Positions 11,194 to 24,370 of a stretch of 64,000 bases of DNA are shown here, in pieces (position 1 is the first letter of the stretch; each line of letters starts with the position of its first letter). The notes under the pieces are model-generated. The model was not told the DNA's origin. It saw only the letters and a list, made by a program, of their open reading frames with translations, and searched no databases. This stretch comes from Odiellus spinosus (taxonomy: Eukaryota; Arthropoda; Arachnida; Opiliones; Phalangiidae): assembly GCA_963920705.1 (NCBI GenBank), contig OY987228.1, forward strand, positions 18,670,565 to 18,734,564, in the 5' to 3' direction. The position numbers were made by a program, and so were the translations under genes.

Positions 11194-11640
11194 GATTTCT
11201 ATCAGTGACGGAATAACCTTTAACGAGTGGCTCATGTAAATTGTATTATTTTAAATTAGTCTAGGGAATGCCTTCTTTCTAATGGTGCTATCGGTTTATG
11301 TCTAGGTAATAGTAGAGAAAAGTTACGGTCATTTTAAGATAGGGGTAATTTTTGGATTTTTGCTTGATTTCTATCAGTGGCGGAATAATCTTTAACGAGT
11401 GGCTCATGTCAATTTTATTATTTTAAATTAATCTAGGGAATGTCTTCTTTCTAACGGGGCTATCGGTTTATGTCTAGGTAATAGTAGAGAAAAGTTACGG
11501 TCATTTTAAGATAGGGGTAATTTTTGGATTTTTGCTTGATTTCTATATCAGTGGCGGAATAATCTTTTAACGAGTGGCTCATGTTAATTTTATTATTTTA
11601 AATTAATCTAGGGAAAGTCTTCTTTCTAATGGTGAAATTG
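11194..11640 (+). repeat. Tandem repeat, ~173-bp unit, about 2.6 copies
   Basis: GATTTCTATCAGTG starts at 11194 and 11366 and recurs at 11539 (with a 2-bp insertion), giving periods of 172 and 173 bp. Each unit continues with GGCTCATGT, TTATTTTAAATTA and CTAGGGAA. The third unit decays after GTTTATG. Copies are about 95% alike by eye. Confidence 0.85.
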
Positions 11641-12022
11641 GTTTATGCCCAAAAGATAAAGTCGCGAATCAGACTAGCTAAGCCTAATAATTTTCGTAAA
11701 AATTTGCATGTTTTTTCTTGAGAAAAGTTAGTTGCTATTACTAAAAGAAAATATCGTTTAAAATTTAACTCTAAAGTCGCCTACCTGCTGTCCGAAACTG
11801 CACCCCCAACCCGGCCTGAAACCTTCGCTCTTGACCAAGGTCTTATCCCAACATTTATTGATATTTATTTTTAATAAGCACGTCCTGATTAATTTTATTT
11901 TTTACCAACATGAGTAGCATTCATGCCCAAAATTATTTTAAAATCCTGTCTACTCACTAACTATAAATACAAGTACTGTTTTAAAAATAAATTTCTAACA
12001 AAACATCTCTTTCGGTTCTCGC

Positions 12023-12172
12023 AATGCCATTTCAATAAAGACTAACTCTCGGATTGGCATCAGCTTTCGAGTCCCTTTTGAAATGAATCTGAAACTTTCT
12101 TCGAGCCTAATTTCGCAACTTTAATAATTAGCCGCGAATAATATACGAAATCCTTGGCTAGTTTTGATAATT
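12023..12172 (+). repeat. Dispersed repeat, partner of 10003-10125
   Basis: Shares ordered blocks with the region around 10003-10125, including TTCTTCGAGCCTAAT and GTTTTGATAAT. It carries an extra insertion between them. Origin unknown. Confidence 0.4.
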
Positions 12173-13103
12173 TTTTTATAAAGAATATTTCCAGAGTTTT
12201 GTACACACAAAATATTAACAACGGGCGTCATAGCTTAAGATAATATATATAATAAGAATATTTCCCACGAAATTTCCTTACAGATGGAAATATTTTTAGT
12301 ATCCCCTGTACAGGGTCTGTCGTTTTATAATCCCATAATTCCCATATACATCGTCTCTTTTTTTTCTAATATTAGGTTTAACTTCCTTAAATTCAAAGAA
12401 TACAAAGTTGAATTCAATTATGTCAGACGTTTCGGGGAAGATGCAGTGTCCTTATTTGTAAAATAAACTCCGAAACAGTTCGTGTCACCTTCAATTTATC
12501 GAAAAATGCCGGTAAACTTATTTAAAATTATTTGAATACGATGAGGGTGAATGGAATTGAAAAGTCCCTCATGCATATTAGGAAAACAGAAATTAAAATA
12601 AATAAGTATAATATGTAAAACATGCCGGTTGTCAAATTTTCCTCGATCTTGTCTAAAATCGCAACCGTAATGAAATTTTAAGGGCGTTTAAAAACCATTA
12701 CCGGTATTAAAATTGGAATTGAAAAATAATAATTTCAATATTTACATATTTTCTTCGTCTCTTAACAAAGAAACAGACGATAAAAATCAAGGTTTGTTAC
12801 AAAAAGTAACCATTTGGGCCGCGTTCCACTGTGACTTATGATAGAATTATTCATAATTAGCCGAAAGAAAGCGAACATTAAGATCAAAACGAAGTAAAAA
12901 TGACAGACGGAATAAATATGATCCAATTACGATGTCTCAAATTCGGTAAAATTAAATACTCAATTTTACCGCGGACATAAATAAAAAAAAACAACAATTT
13001 CAAAATTTGTCCATTGATCTAGAGCTAATAATGAGAAAGGCAGTTAGACGGGTTCGTTCAAATCGAGATATTACTAACGTAACCGTGGACAGCCTTCGGG
13101 TTT

Positions 13104-13132
13104 ATTGCCTATTTGAAATTTAAATAGGCAAT
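13104..13132. repeat. Short perfect hairpin
   Basis: ATTGCCTATTT and AAATAGGCAAT are perfectly complementary 11-bp arms around a 7-base loop. No function assigned. Confidence 0.5.
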
Positions 13133-13489
13133 ATGAAATTTAAATTCGAGGAAAAGTTTAATTCGCACGTACGATTTGAGGACTATTCCCTTATACCATA
13201 TGACACGTATTTTCAAGATTCACTTGAGCGCTAATGACGAAGTAATGTTCAAAACTCATCCGAAATTATGGTTTTTATCTATACACGTGATTTTACGAGA
13301 AAAAAACATTGATAAATGTGTTTCCCCATAAATTTTAGAAAAATAAAATAAAACTCAGAAAAATTCCCATTGTAAAAAAAGAATTGAAATAAAGTGGGGG
13401 GTTAATTTCCGTCAAAATAAAGGGAGAGAGATAGACAAAATAATGATTTGATTGCAAAAGTACTTAAAATATCCGAATACCTAATTAAA

Positions 13490-13784
13490 ATTACAAACAA
13501 TTAAAACTTACCCGGAAAATAGGCTTAGCTGTATTCATGGAGATCTTGAATTTTTTTCAAATTGATGGGTCAGCGAACAATAATCAAAGGCCTGTCGTAA
13601 AGGCGAGATCTATACGAACCATCCTAGCCAATCAATGCGAAGAAATTCAAGATCTCCATAAATTTACAGCTAAGCCTATTTTCATGGTTTTAAATTTATT
13701 TCTAGTTTAATATTCGTTTGTAATTTTTTTAATGGTGGATTAGGCCTAGTTAAACGATAATAGTTGTTCGGTTGCATTCTCCCT
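13490..13784 (-). mobile_element. TTAA-flanked MITE family B, truncated copy
   Basis: The right end reads GGTTGCATTCTCCCT followed by TTAA (13785-13788), matching the ends of the copies at 25630, 42550 and 59712. The interior palindrome (TAGGCTTAGCTG...CAGCTAAGCCTA around GGAGATCTTGAAT) is present. The opposite terminus is missing, so the copy is truncated near 13490. Confidence 0.7.
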
Positions 13785-14379
13785 TTAAAAAGAAAAATAT
13801 CCGTTGGGAGTTAAGTAATGGTTGATAAATAATTATCGCACAATTGAAACTTTGCGGGAACAATCGCGTCGAAAAAAAACGTAGCATGGCGCGATTATTA
13901 AACGCTTCCTCGAAAGTGTTATAACAATTGACCCATCGTTTACGTGAAAGTTTTTGAAATTGAAAGTGTGAGGAATTGGCAGATTTTGAGACTCGATAGC
14001 GATATATATCGTGTCTATAGAGAAGTCGAGAAAAATTTCACCATTTTTCCCTTATTTTCTCAGTCACCTATCCGGAAAAAAAGTAACTTAGAATCCCCGA
14101 TTAATTTCCGATAAGGGAATAGTGAGAGAATTTGGGGGTTACGTATGATGTAACATTTAAATTATTCATTGCGTCATTACTACGCCGGCTTCGTTCAGCA
14201 GTAGATATAAATGGAGACTTGTTAAATTCCAACGAAGTGAGTCAAGTAACCAAATTATATTTTAACTCCACATTTAAAGGGTAAATGAAAAAAATCAACT
14301 CTTATTTTTACGCATCTCCTAAATATGGTATAGAAAACGTTTTGAAGATCGGACTTAAGCCATGTTCATAATTATCCGC

Positions 14380-14887
14380 GTTCATACTAGGCCTTGAAAT
14401 CGATTTAAAACGTTTCAAAATGTTTCGCTATGTTGCGTGAACGAGAAACTGTCTTTTCTCGAATCGATTTGATTCGATTTCTCGAAACTGCTTCGGGAAC
14501 CAGTTTCATACCGATTCGGTTTCAACAACCGATAGATGAAGCAACAATAAATCGATTTATAAAGATGATGCGTGAACACAAGCGGCACGAAACGATTCCT
14601 GGTGATTTGAATACGGTCACTAGCATTTCTTAATCGATTTGAAACGGTGAAATCAAACCGATATTAAAATCGCCAGGAATCGTGTTAAGCGTTACGTGTT
14701 CACACACTATCTTTATAAATCGATTTGTTGTAGCTTCATCTATCGGTTGTTGAATCCGAATCAGTATAAAACTGGTTCCCGAAGCAATTTCGAGAAATCG
14801 AATCAAATCGATTCGAGAAAAGACGGTTTCCCGTTCACGCGACTCTAGTGAAAAGGTTTAAATCGACCCCAAGGCCTAGTATAAATG
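14380..14887. mobile_element. GTTCACAC-family element arranged as an inverted dimer
   Basis: A roughly 508-bp palindrome. Its right half (from about 14621) is collinear with the single unit at 16690-16960. Its left half is the same unit inverted, lacking the first ~60 bp. Both outer ends carry CTAGGCCTTG-type sequence, and AAATCGATT motifs recur in both arms. The ORF in the left arm is a by-product of the repeat. Confidence 0.75.
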
Positions 14888-16689
14888 ATCTTTTGTAACC
14901 ATTTTTAAACGATTCAAACAAGGAATTTCTTTACTTCTCTACTTTAAGGTACAGATTTATTATATAAAATCTCCGTATTAAGTGATATGAGATGCGTAAT
15001 TAACTTTAGTATTTAAAAAAAATATTAAATGTATATAATATTAGTGCAATCTATATTAAAAATTGAAGATTTTGGCTACAAAAATTGAGACACTATATCC
15101 TCTATATCCAAATTCAAACAGAAAACAACTCAAATCTCAAATATTTGAAAAGAAATTTAGTCAAGCGATTAGTGAACTCCTAAAGGGGTAATAATTATAC
15201 CCCTTAAGATACAGATAATAATGGGTGGTGCGTATTACTTTTTCTTCCTTCTCTAGTATTCTTTTCACCTTTTGTTTAGGTTTAAGTATAAGTTAAGAGA
15301 GCCTATAAGCCTTAGAGACAATAATCATAAATGGGTGGTGTTAGTTTATATCGGTGATTATAGCGGATTAAGAATTAAACAAACATTGGGTATACGAGAT
15401 ACGATGGGTACGCGAGTTTTTATCCAATCTAGCTATCTCGTTTTGCTTTTCCTCTACCGCGACGTCCCAAGCTTAAAAGGTTTGTTGCGTGATAATTTAA
15501 TAATATAAATTCAGAAACTAAAGGGGACGAAAATCAGTTGTTATTCGAATTTTCAAAGGTATAATTAATTACTTTTCCCAATTTATTTTTAAAAATAGGA
15601 GTGTTTATAACGAAATTTATATATAATTCATAATAGATGTAGAAGGAATATTTAAAAGGCTTAAGTGAGTGTCATCATATGAGAGGGAATAGGAAAGAAG
15701 AGGCGGAGTCTTATTTTTCTTAGGCGAAACCGGATCGTAACTAAGGCAGTCAAAAATTTATATTTCGTTTTGCAACTCCCGGATCCAATTTATTTGATCA
15801 AGGAATAAATATACTTTCAAAACCTAAGAGGATCCTATTATAGGGAGAATAAAGTCAGGGAAATTATTTGTATCGACGATTGCTTTTCCTAAAAATTGGC
15901 TAAATTCATTAGAAAATAAAATTAAATGAATACTTAACTATAAAACATTATTTTTAACTAGCTATGTTATTAAAACCGAAATTGAAATCATCGCTGTGAA
16001 ATAATTAACGTGGCCAACAGCGTCCTTACCGATTTGATAGCCGGGTAAAAATTTTAATGAGTTATTAAATTTCACAATAATCTATTTTTAGGAATATTTA
16101 CAAAAAACACTTCATCCCCCCTTTAAAATGATTGTTAGAATTAAATAAGAGGCGCAACAAAGCCTTTAAGTATATTAAAAGAAGAGACGGGGTAAAACTG
16201 AAACATCGTATCCACGCACCAATCATTTTTTTTTATCCTGGTACGAGTCCGCGCCAACTACTCGTAACCTAAACTTTTATATTTCCCCGCAACAATGTTC
16301 CTACAATTCTTTCTCTTTATATTTCTCCCATAGAAAGTACATCTTAACTTCTTAAGCCACCCCCAGCTAGGCCAATTTATTATTGCTTTTGTGTAAGCAA
16401 AGGGTGCGACATAATGGAGGATTTCAACGACCAACGCACGCAAACCCAATGAGTACCGAACCGATAAACACTATCTCTCTTTTTTTTTCAAAGTTTCTTT
16501 CAAGAAGTCGTTCCGGTGAACGCCATCCTCGTATTGCAAGAGTTGTATTTACACCAAATGTTCCCATTTAAATTCACGTGTTTGGCTTTAAAAATGGATA
16601 GTTTTCACCTTGGTGCGTTGTAGGCAACGATCCATTCCGAAACCGAAAGATTAAATATTCTTATCAATATTCACTTATCTGTAGCTACG

Positions 16690-16960
16690 GTCACACTAGC
16701 ATTTCTTAATCGATTTGAAACGGTAAAATCAAACCGCCAGGAATCATTTTAAGCGTCACGTGTTCACGAATAATCTTTATAAATCGATTTATTGTAGCTT
16801 GATCTATCGATTGTTCAAACCGAATCGGTATGAAACTGGTTCCCGAAGCAGTTTCGAGAAATCGAATCAAATCGATTCGATAAAAGACGGTTTCCAGTTT
16901 ACACGACTCCAGGGAAACGTTTTGAAACGGTTTAAATCGATTCCAAGGCCTAGTATGAAC
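16690..16960 (+). mobile_element. GTTCACAC-family element, single 271-bp unit
   Basis: Begins GTCACACTAGCATTTCTTAA and ends CCAAGGCCTAGTATGAAC, with imperfect inverted ends (CTACGGTCACACTAG versus CTGCGTTCATACTAG on the other strand). The interior shares GGTTCCCGAAGCAGTTTCGA and AATCGAATCAAATCGATTCG with the element at 14380-14887. Confidence 0.7.
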
Positions 16961-18680
16961 GCAGCTAATGAAATTACAGATCGATATGATTAAGTAAAAA
17001 AATTGGTTACTAAATGACTGCGTGCGTGTAAAGCGAATCAGTGAAATTGATGGAAATCGGAATGATATATACTGCGAAATCGAAATAACATTTTGGGAAA
17101 TCTTTATTAACTTATATAGAGTTTCCTAAAAGTATAGAGATGAAGTATGCAAATGATAGTTTTATACAAGTCCTTGATGAATTTCACCATGATTCTCATC
17201 TTTCCGAGATAACCAAGTTACAATATCTCTCGTTTACCAAAGTTTGAATAAGAGAGTTTTGACGTGTTCGGAAAATTACCTTTTAAGGAACTTGTCAAAA
17301 TGAAACTCAAGAGTCTAATATTTGGGTAAATAACTTAGATAATCTCAGAGCGAAATCAAGATCTGTATTCCTGTTATATCGAAGCTTTATAGCTGCTTAT
17401 ACAGATCCCTTATATTATGTCTCTAATAATCCCTCGTCTAGCGATTCGGCCAAGCAATGAGGGAATTCAAAATCTCTGGCACGCGGCTCGTATACGAAAT
17501 TGATTAATAATCAATTAAAGTATAGATTTGTACCGAATTTGGGTAGAACGAACGGCTAGATTTTAAACAAAACGGGATATAGGTTGCGGAATTAAGCACG
17601 CAGTCATCATTATTCTCCCACTCGTTCGAAAAGTAAAAGCGCGCACTCCAAACACTCGAGTCGACTGTCTAATTGCGTTTCGAATAAGATGCCGCGCTGC
17701 TTAAGGTCGCGGGGGCTCGGAATTTGTCGTATAAGCGAGAGGCGATGGCGCGAACGCGTTAATACACCGTATAGCTACGGTGAGAGGAAAGCTAGGCCCG
17801 GTTCCGAGTTCGAAATTGGACTAAATTGGCCGTGTATAATTAGCGGAGAGTGTTAAGTGGTTCACACTTGGTCGCGGCGGTGGACGGCGCTACGAAGAGC
17901 GCGGAATATACTCGGAGCGTATAGCTCTCGAAGTTCTCGGTTCGCGCTAGAGCAAATTAGTGCCCCTTCGTCGCCACCGCGTCTCCGGATAATAGAAAAG
18001 ATGGTGGAAGGGGTATAAAGACACAAATGAGGCTTTAATCTCGACTCGACTCTCTCTTCGCGCACCGGGGAATTAATCTTCCTACGTATTCCGACGACTA
18101 TCTCTTCCCCCTCCCACCATTATGCCTTATAAAACAAAGCGATATACGGTAATCATTATAGAACCAATCCCTTCGGATGAGGGTACAAAACAATTCATAA
18201 CAAACATTATAACCCATCACTTCATTGGTCATTCTTTACGATTAGTACGATTTAGGAAATCCGTACAGAAATATAGTGTATAGAATGTCGGCTTCAAAAA
18301 TCATAAATTTGATTTAGAATTAGGCTCTAAAATATTGAAGATATCATTAGTCTTATATCTAAGCAATATTATAATTTTAAAATTTAATTATTTGAGAATT
18401 AAGCCTGACAATTTAACGATTAATTTTGCATAAACCGAATTAGGATTAATGTAATGTTATTATATAACTTTTTGGATGCTTCATTATCCCTTTAAAAAAT
18501 TGTATCGATACCGTGAAGTTATTTGTTTAGATATAAAATTTTAACGTCCACAAATCTTACCAGTAAATTAAAGAAATATTCCGAGCTAATAATTAATCAG
18601 CTTTTGAATTTATTTTTAGAATCTACACCCCAAACTATAATTTTTAGAGTTTGATTTAATTTATTAAAATTGGTTACATT

Positions 18681-18804
18681 TGAATTTCAGTGTAGGGGAA
18701 AAACGGACCAATTATATCATTCCATCTTTCGATAGTATTATATTAGCGATGTGGTTCGAAACTTCGAACATAATTGGTCGCATTTTCACCTCATTGAAAT
18801 TCAA
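18681..18804. repeat. Imperfect foldback around GGACCAATTATA
   Basis: TGAATTTCAGTGTAGGGGAA...CGGACCAATTATA pairs with ATAATTGGTCGCATTTTCACC...TTGAAATTCAA across a loop of about 45 bp. AGCTTTTGAATTTATTTTTA just upstream (18600) resembles the end of the element at 55610. Likely an old mobile-element remnant. Confidence 0.5.
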
Positions 18805-19313
18805 CATGACGTCTTTAAACCAATTACAAGTCTTTAGAAATTAGAACTCTATAAACTTGTCCAATAATTTAAAGTTATTTAAAAAAACTGGTCCTTCTTT
18901 TTCAATCATTAAATCTCGCGTGTATATATATTTTTAAAATCCTTAATTGGATTCAACATTGGGTAAAAATTAGTTTGATAATATTTAAAGTTAAATTTTC
19001 TATAATTAGAGCAAACTGGATTAATTCGCTTTAGCATGATAAAAAAATAAGTTCAATATTCGAGTTTAAAATTAAGGTTATACGAGAATAACACGGAGTA
19101 ACTAATCTAGGAAACTTTAGATCAAAAAAATATCAAGTTGAATTTTCACGGAGTCTTCATTCTGGAAAATTTAACCTTAATTACCTAATTAAATATAACC
19201 GAGCCCAATCCTAGCCGAAACGATTACTCTCGGATCACCTGTACACTGATTACGGATTACGCCGTTAAAGTTCCAGCATGTACACCGATTACGCTGAGTA
19301 ACTGTCCACCTCG

Positions 19314-19400
19314 CCTAACCCAACCTTAATCCAACCTAGCGTTAATCCAACCTAACCTAATGGAACTTAATCTAACCTAGCCACAACTCAATCTAATCTA
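19314..19400 (-). repeat. Degenerate telomere-like CCTAA repeats
   Basis: CCTAACC, CCAACCTT, CCTAACCTAAT and TCTAACCTAG repeat in degenerate form. This is the complement of the arthropod TTAGG telomeric motif. Interstitial tracts of this kind are common in arthropod genomes. Confidence 0.55.
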
Positions 19401-19522
19401 TTTTTCACGAGGTATTTGTGGCACGAAATAATGTATACGCAGTGTGTGTCTAATGTATAAGCTTGAATTTTATTTTAGGGGTCCTAAATAACCAAATAGT
19501 AGTTTCTCTATATCGTTGGCAC

Positions 19523-19859
19523 CAGAAGCCGATGAAAGCCTCCTTTGAAGTCTATTACTCCCGGGTCTTGTCTACCCCTCTCTGTATGGGTTATTCTCAA
19601 AAGGCGCGATCCGTACGCCTCCTAACGGTAGATGTTTTCGGAGCGGGAGCTCGTCGAGCGAATATCTCTAGCAGCCTCGGAGTTCGTCCAAAAAACGTCG
19701 TCGTTTGTGGAGAGAGAGAATTTCCAATTTTCCGTAGACAGGGGGGATGAAGTAGGACCCCTTCTAACTCGTAAAATTGGGAATTTTACCCATGCAGAGA
19801 GGAGCTCTATATGGAACATTAGAGTAGTAGACTTCAAAGGAGGGTTTCATCGGCTTCTG
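19523..19859 (+). mobile_element. 337-bp MITE family A, copy 2 (within bi intron 2)
   Basis: Terminal inverted repeats CAGAAGCCGATGAAAGCCTC and complement, same orientation as copy 1. Flanks share GTTGGCAC (19515-19522 and 19860-19867), an 8-bp match, whereas the other copies show 7 bp. An extra C at the left edge may explain the difference. Confidence 0.93.
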
Positions 19860-20924
19860 GTTGGCACTCAGAGGTAGTACCGTGATACGCGTTTTATAAC
19901 TAGAAAAGGATGTTCGTTCGAAAGTTACGAGACTCGTAATTTTCTTAGCGAATAGAGGAAACTAATCCTAAAACGCGTCAAAATCTGTAAAAAAAAATGA
20001 GTTGTTTTGAAAATATGACTCGGCGACTACGTTTATTCTTGCTCAGTGATGCCTACCGCTAAAATAACGTAAATAAGCGTACATCATCCAAGAACGTGAA
20101 TAGATTTGACAAGTAATAATCTTTTTAGTGGCAAAAAATGCGCCAATCTTTTTGTTTCTCAACTTCTTAAACCCGTATTACCCTTCTTTCTAATAATTTG
20201 TGTTGGTACTATTCGCGCTTGAATTGACGCCTTTATAACGCCGACGAATTACTCAAATCAGTTCTAATAGCGGAGATTTTAAGAATAAAATCTTCCGCGT
20301 TGAGTTTAACAACGCGGATAACGAAAGTTTCAATTAGTTCATCTACTTTTCTCATAAAAGATATAGGACTCTTAGGTATAGATTATGGACCATATGGTTT
20401 CGTGCGCGCGTCGGGCCATTGCGTCAGTCGTATTCTCGCGTGAAGAGGGGGAGGACGCGAAATCTTAAAAAGATTTGATAATTTTCACCCAGGGTGATTT
20501 TTTTTTGGGGTCAAATACGCGAGGACGCCTCTTTATATCGGAATTGTCACGCCATCGTGTCACGGCTGGTTGATCCGGCGTGAAAATTTCACTAGAATTA
20601 AGGGTTATTATTATAGATTCTGAGGAAAAAGATGCCCATTTTCTATTCTTATTTAAGAGAAAAGACGAAAAAAAAACACAAATTAATAAAATTATTAGGA
20701 ACTTATTGAATTTAAAACGTAGTTTTTTAACAATAATTGATTACGGGGGTAATTGTTTTATATTTGGTTTTTCTTTTTGGGTTAAATATTGCGTAACTAA
20801 AATATATTTTATGATTTGAGCGTGTGCATTGCGCATTTCATCGCTAGCTAAACATGATCTCGATTAGACGAGAGTTCGAAGATGGCTTTATCAAAATGTG
20901 TTCACAGAAAAAATTTAAACTCGC

Positions 20925-21149
20925 AAACAAACTGGACAATTTATAACTTTAAATGGAAACTTCGGGCCAATCATATTATTTTAGCCTTCAACAGCGCTTG
21001 TCCTAACATTAAAATAATAGGCCAGCTCTTGATGGTTAAGGTCTTATGCATCAAACGAAAGCCTATTCTTTGCGAAATAAAATGCAATTGCGAAAAAATT
21101 CTTGAATACGTTTTTTGGCGTGGTGATTCCGAAGATAAATTCTAAAGCT
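20925..21149 (+). mobile_element. Truncated relative of the foldback element at 55610
   Basis: Shares CTTCGGGCCAATCATATTATT-like sequence, CAACAGCGCTTG, the TAACATTAAAATAATAGGCC core and the terminal TGGTGATTC..AAATTC..AAGCT with 55610-56011. The left terminal part is absent. Confidence 0.5.
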
Positions 21150-21159
21150 GCCCCATTTA

Positions 21160-21500
21160 TAGCTACAACCAAGAATCCATTCAGGTTCCATAAGAATATG
21201 GGAGCATATCTTTAGCCTCTGGTACCATCCTCCCAAACTTTGTAACAAAAGTTCGTCCGCAATTTTTCGCAACATTCGTACGCTTAGATCTTTTTTCGGT
21301 CGGCTTCATTTTTATTACCCAGAATATTATGTCAAGGTCGTTAGTGGCGCTGGTTAATAATATAATGTCAGGAGTGATTTACTTGAAAAATCGATTCGAA
21401 GCGGACGAACTTTTGCTATAAAGTTTGGGAGGATGGTTATTGAATCGCGGCCCTCCCATATTCTTATGGAACCTGAATGGATTCTTGCTACAACTTGGAA
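21160..21500. mobile_element. Single foldback element with ~100-bp arms
   Basis: Left arm (AAGAATCCATTCAGGTTCCA, then CATCCTCCCAAACTTTGTAA and AAAAGTTCGTCCGC) is mirrored at the right (GCGGACGAACTTTTG, AAAGTTTGGGAGGATGG, TGGAACCTGAATGGATTCTT). The spacer is about 130 bp. Target duplication not determined. Confidence 0.65.
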
Positions 21501-23540
21501 TCAGAGATCATATAACTTGAAATTAGTGGGGTTTTAGAATTTTGAAAAAAAATTTAAAAATAAATAGGAGAAGTATATCAGGGATGGTAAAACAATGGTA
21601 AAACTTTACAGGGAATAATTGTACTTTTATCAATTGAAAAATGCTCATGAATTATTAAAAAAATGTCTTTCGTCAAATTTCTTTATAAGCATATAGGGAA
21701 AAACAATTGGCGAGTCTTTCCGTCCATGGCAAATAAGGAATCCAACACGCGAACACGTCAATTTCGCGTGTATAAACTATTATTATAATGATTCTCAATT
21801 ATATCATGGCGGTTATTCATTTACCCAGGTGTCTACGATAATCATCGGCTAAGAACATTATGGCCTCATCGCTTTTGAGTACGCTTTCTTCTTCCCCATT
21901 AAATTTACACATTTTAATCAAAGAACACTATCACGGTATTTAATATTTATAGGCAAGCGAGTGATAAAATAATTTTTTGGCGAAGGGTGATAAAAATTAT
22001 TTGGAAAAGTTTCCCAAAAATTATTATTAAACCTACAATAAGGTAATTAAAACCATTTAATAAACCTCTTGCGTTTATTTTTACCCCCTCCAAAGAGGGT
22101 AGGCAACCACAGAATCAGAGAGGCAAAGGGGGATGAAACATCGCAATCACTGCGCATGATCTCATCATATAATTCAGTGGGTTGGCTACCCCCATTTGAG
22201 GGGGTCAAAATAAAGAGGTCTATTCTGATAGGTCAATATTTAAGGGCTTCATACGAAAATAAAACTTTCTGGATTAAGTACTTTTATGAAAAAGACCGCG
22301 CGAAACCAACCTTATCACCTGCAAGAACGCGCTGGTTTCAAATATAGGATCTACAATACCCAGGCCACAATAACGATGACGTTGAAGTTCGGGGAATTTC
22401 TAGTTTAAAAAATTTCGAAAATGGCTATTATAATATACGTATTTTTACATATTTGTTTACGATCTTTCCAATCGTTCATTTGGAGTTCAAGAGATTTTTA
22501 AAAGGTATAAATTTTAGAAAGCCCTTTTACAATTAAAATATATAGTTATTAATGGAAGAAGTTAGGCCTACGTGTAATGTCTTTAAAATAATTGACTTCT
22601 AGATCATTCTAAAAAAACTCGTACGATTAAATTAACACTTGTTATACAGGTGTTCTGATAACCCGCGTTGTATCCTCACACTATACTATACTCATTTCTA
22701 TTGTTTCGATGAAAATATGTTCGCCACTCTATTTGTATTTTGACATTATCACTCACTCGATCTTAACAGCGCGTAAGTTGTCCAAGTAAAAACCTTGAAA
22801 ACAATGGCCACGAAAATCATAATAAAATATAGGCATAGTGAACAATAGTTATCCAATTCGTATCACGTAAATTTTCAATTCAAGAGGAGGCGGATCAACC
22901 ATGCAAAACTTTTAAATATCAGATAAAACTAAATTTTTACCGTCATATTTACTCTTCTTCAATATAATTTAAGCAGTAGCGCGTTTGTACATAATGCGCA
23001 GGTGAGCTCGCCTAAGATCTGATATAGAAAATGATGACGTCTAAATATATGGACGTACAGGAATTCTAATTATACAAGTATAGCAATGGTATATGATTTT
23101 TCCAGGATATACCCAATGAACTAGTCATCATACAAGAATATATAATTACAAGAAAAGTAAATGGTATAGATTGAATGATTTAGTAACAATGGTTGAAAGT
23201 AATATGTAGTAACTTATTACTAAAAGAAAGATAAGCTTACACGTGGTATTGATGGAAAATAGAATTGAGTTGTAGTGGCGAGAAGTATGTCATTTACTAT
23301 CTTTCATTCTGAAGAGGAAAATTGTTTTTATCCGATTCTACCATTATTAATCCAATTGGTTCTAAATTGTGCACAAAAAATTGGGAAAATATTTAGAATT
23401 TGGCATTCAATTGAAAGGAGAACCTCAGACTAATCAAAAGGCTCCCCTGTAACTTTGACTTCGTAAAATATCCGCGACACGCGACGTTGTACGCGTGAAA
23501 ATAATCAAGAACGAGATTTAGCGCGATTCAAATAAGCCGC

Positions 23541-23713
23541 GTTCACACTAGAGACTGTGAAACAATTTTAAACCGTTTTGAAAAGGTGAAATTTAAAAAA
23601 ATTGGGGTCACCCGATCTTTGACCTCTGATCAAGAAACAAAATGAATATCTTAAAAAGTCGATTTGAACATTCGAAACGATTTGAAAACGGTTCCGAAGT
23701 GTCAAGTGTGAAC
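23541..23713. mobile_element. GTTCACAC-ended foldback element
   Basis: Left end CGTTCACACTAGA and right end CAAGTGTGAACG are inverted. Next to them, AAACCGTTTTGAAAA pairs with the CGATTTGAAAACGGTT side. A 173-bp member of the family at 9393, 14380 and 16690. Confidence 0.6.
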
Positions 23714-24220
23714 GTAGCTATAGTGTGCCGCAACACGTGTCGCGGGGATTGTATTAAACCAAGAGTTTGGTGGAGGCGTCTTTTGATTAGTCGAAGGTTC
23801 TCCTTGCATTTAATGCTAAAATCAAAAGGTTTCATATTTTTTGTATAATTAATTCAATGAATAAAAAATATCTCAGTCGAAATGTTAAATTTAACGAAAT
23901 CCAGTTAAGCACGTGTAACCTATACAGTTGAACCATAAGATTATAATAGAAGTTCCATAAGTTTGACACTAAAATCATTTTCATGGTTAAATTCTAAAAA
24001 TATAGCTTCTTTTAAATACACATTATAGGCTGAATCCAGCGCCGGATTACAACCTTGGGGGCCTATATGTAGTAGAAGCAACGTGGTCATATAACCCCAT
24101 TAAAAAAATTCTCTCGGGACCCAGGGACCCAAAACTGCAGCCTACTTTGCTTAAATGATAATCTGACCAAGGCTTAATTGTTTCAGTCGTCTGATATTGT
24201 ACGTTTCCAGAAACGAAGAT

Positions 24221-24370
24221 CAGATAGAGGTTGGACACTTGCCGAAATTCCAAAATCTCTAAAAGTTTTCTATTGGAATTTTACATGATTGAAATCGAAC
24301 AATCTCAAAAATCTCTCTAAAATCATAAAATTCCGTACACAAAAAGGACAAGTGTCCAATCCCTCTGGTC
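24221..24370. repeat. Foldback with ~22-bp arms
   Basis: CAGATAGAGGTTGGACACTT pairs with AAGTGTCCAATCCCTCTGGT across about 105 bp. Likely a mobile-element remnant; nothing coding. Confidence 0.5.
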
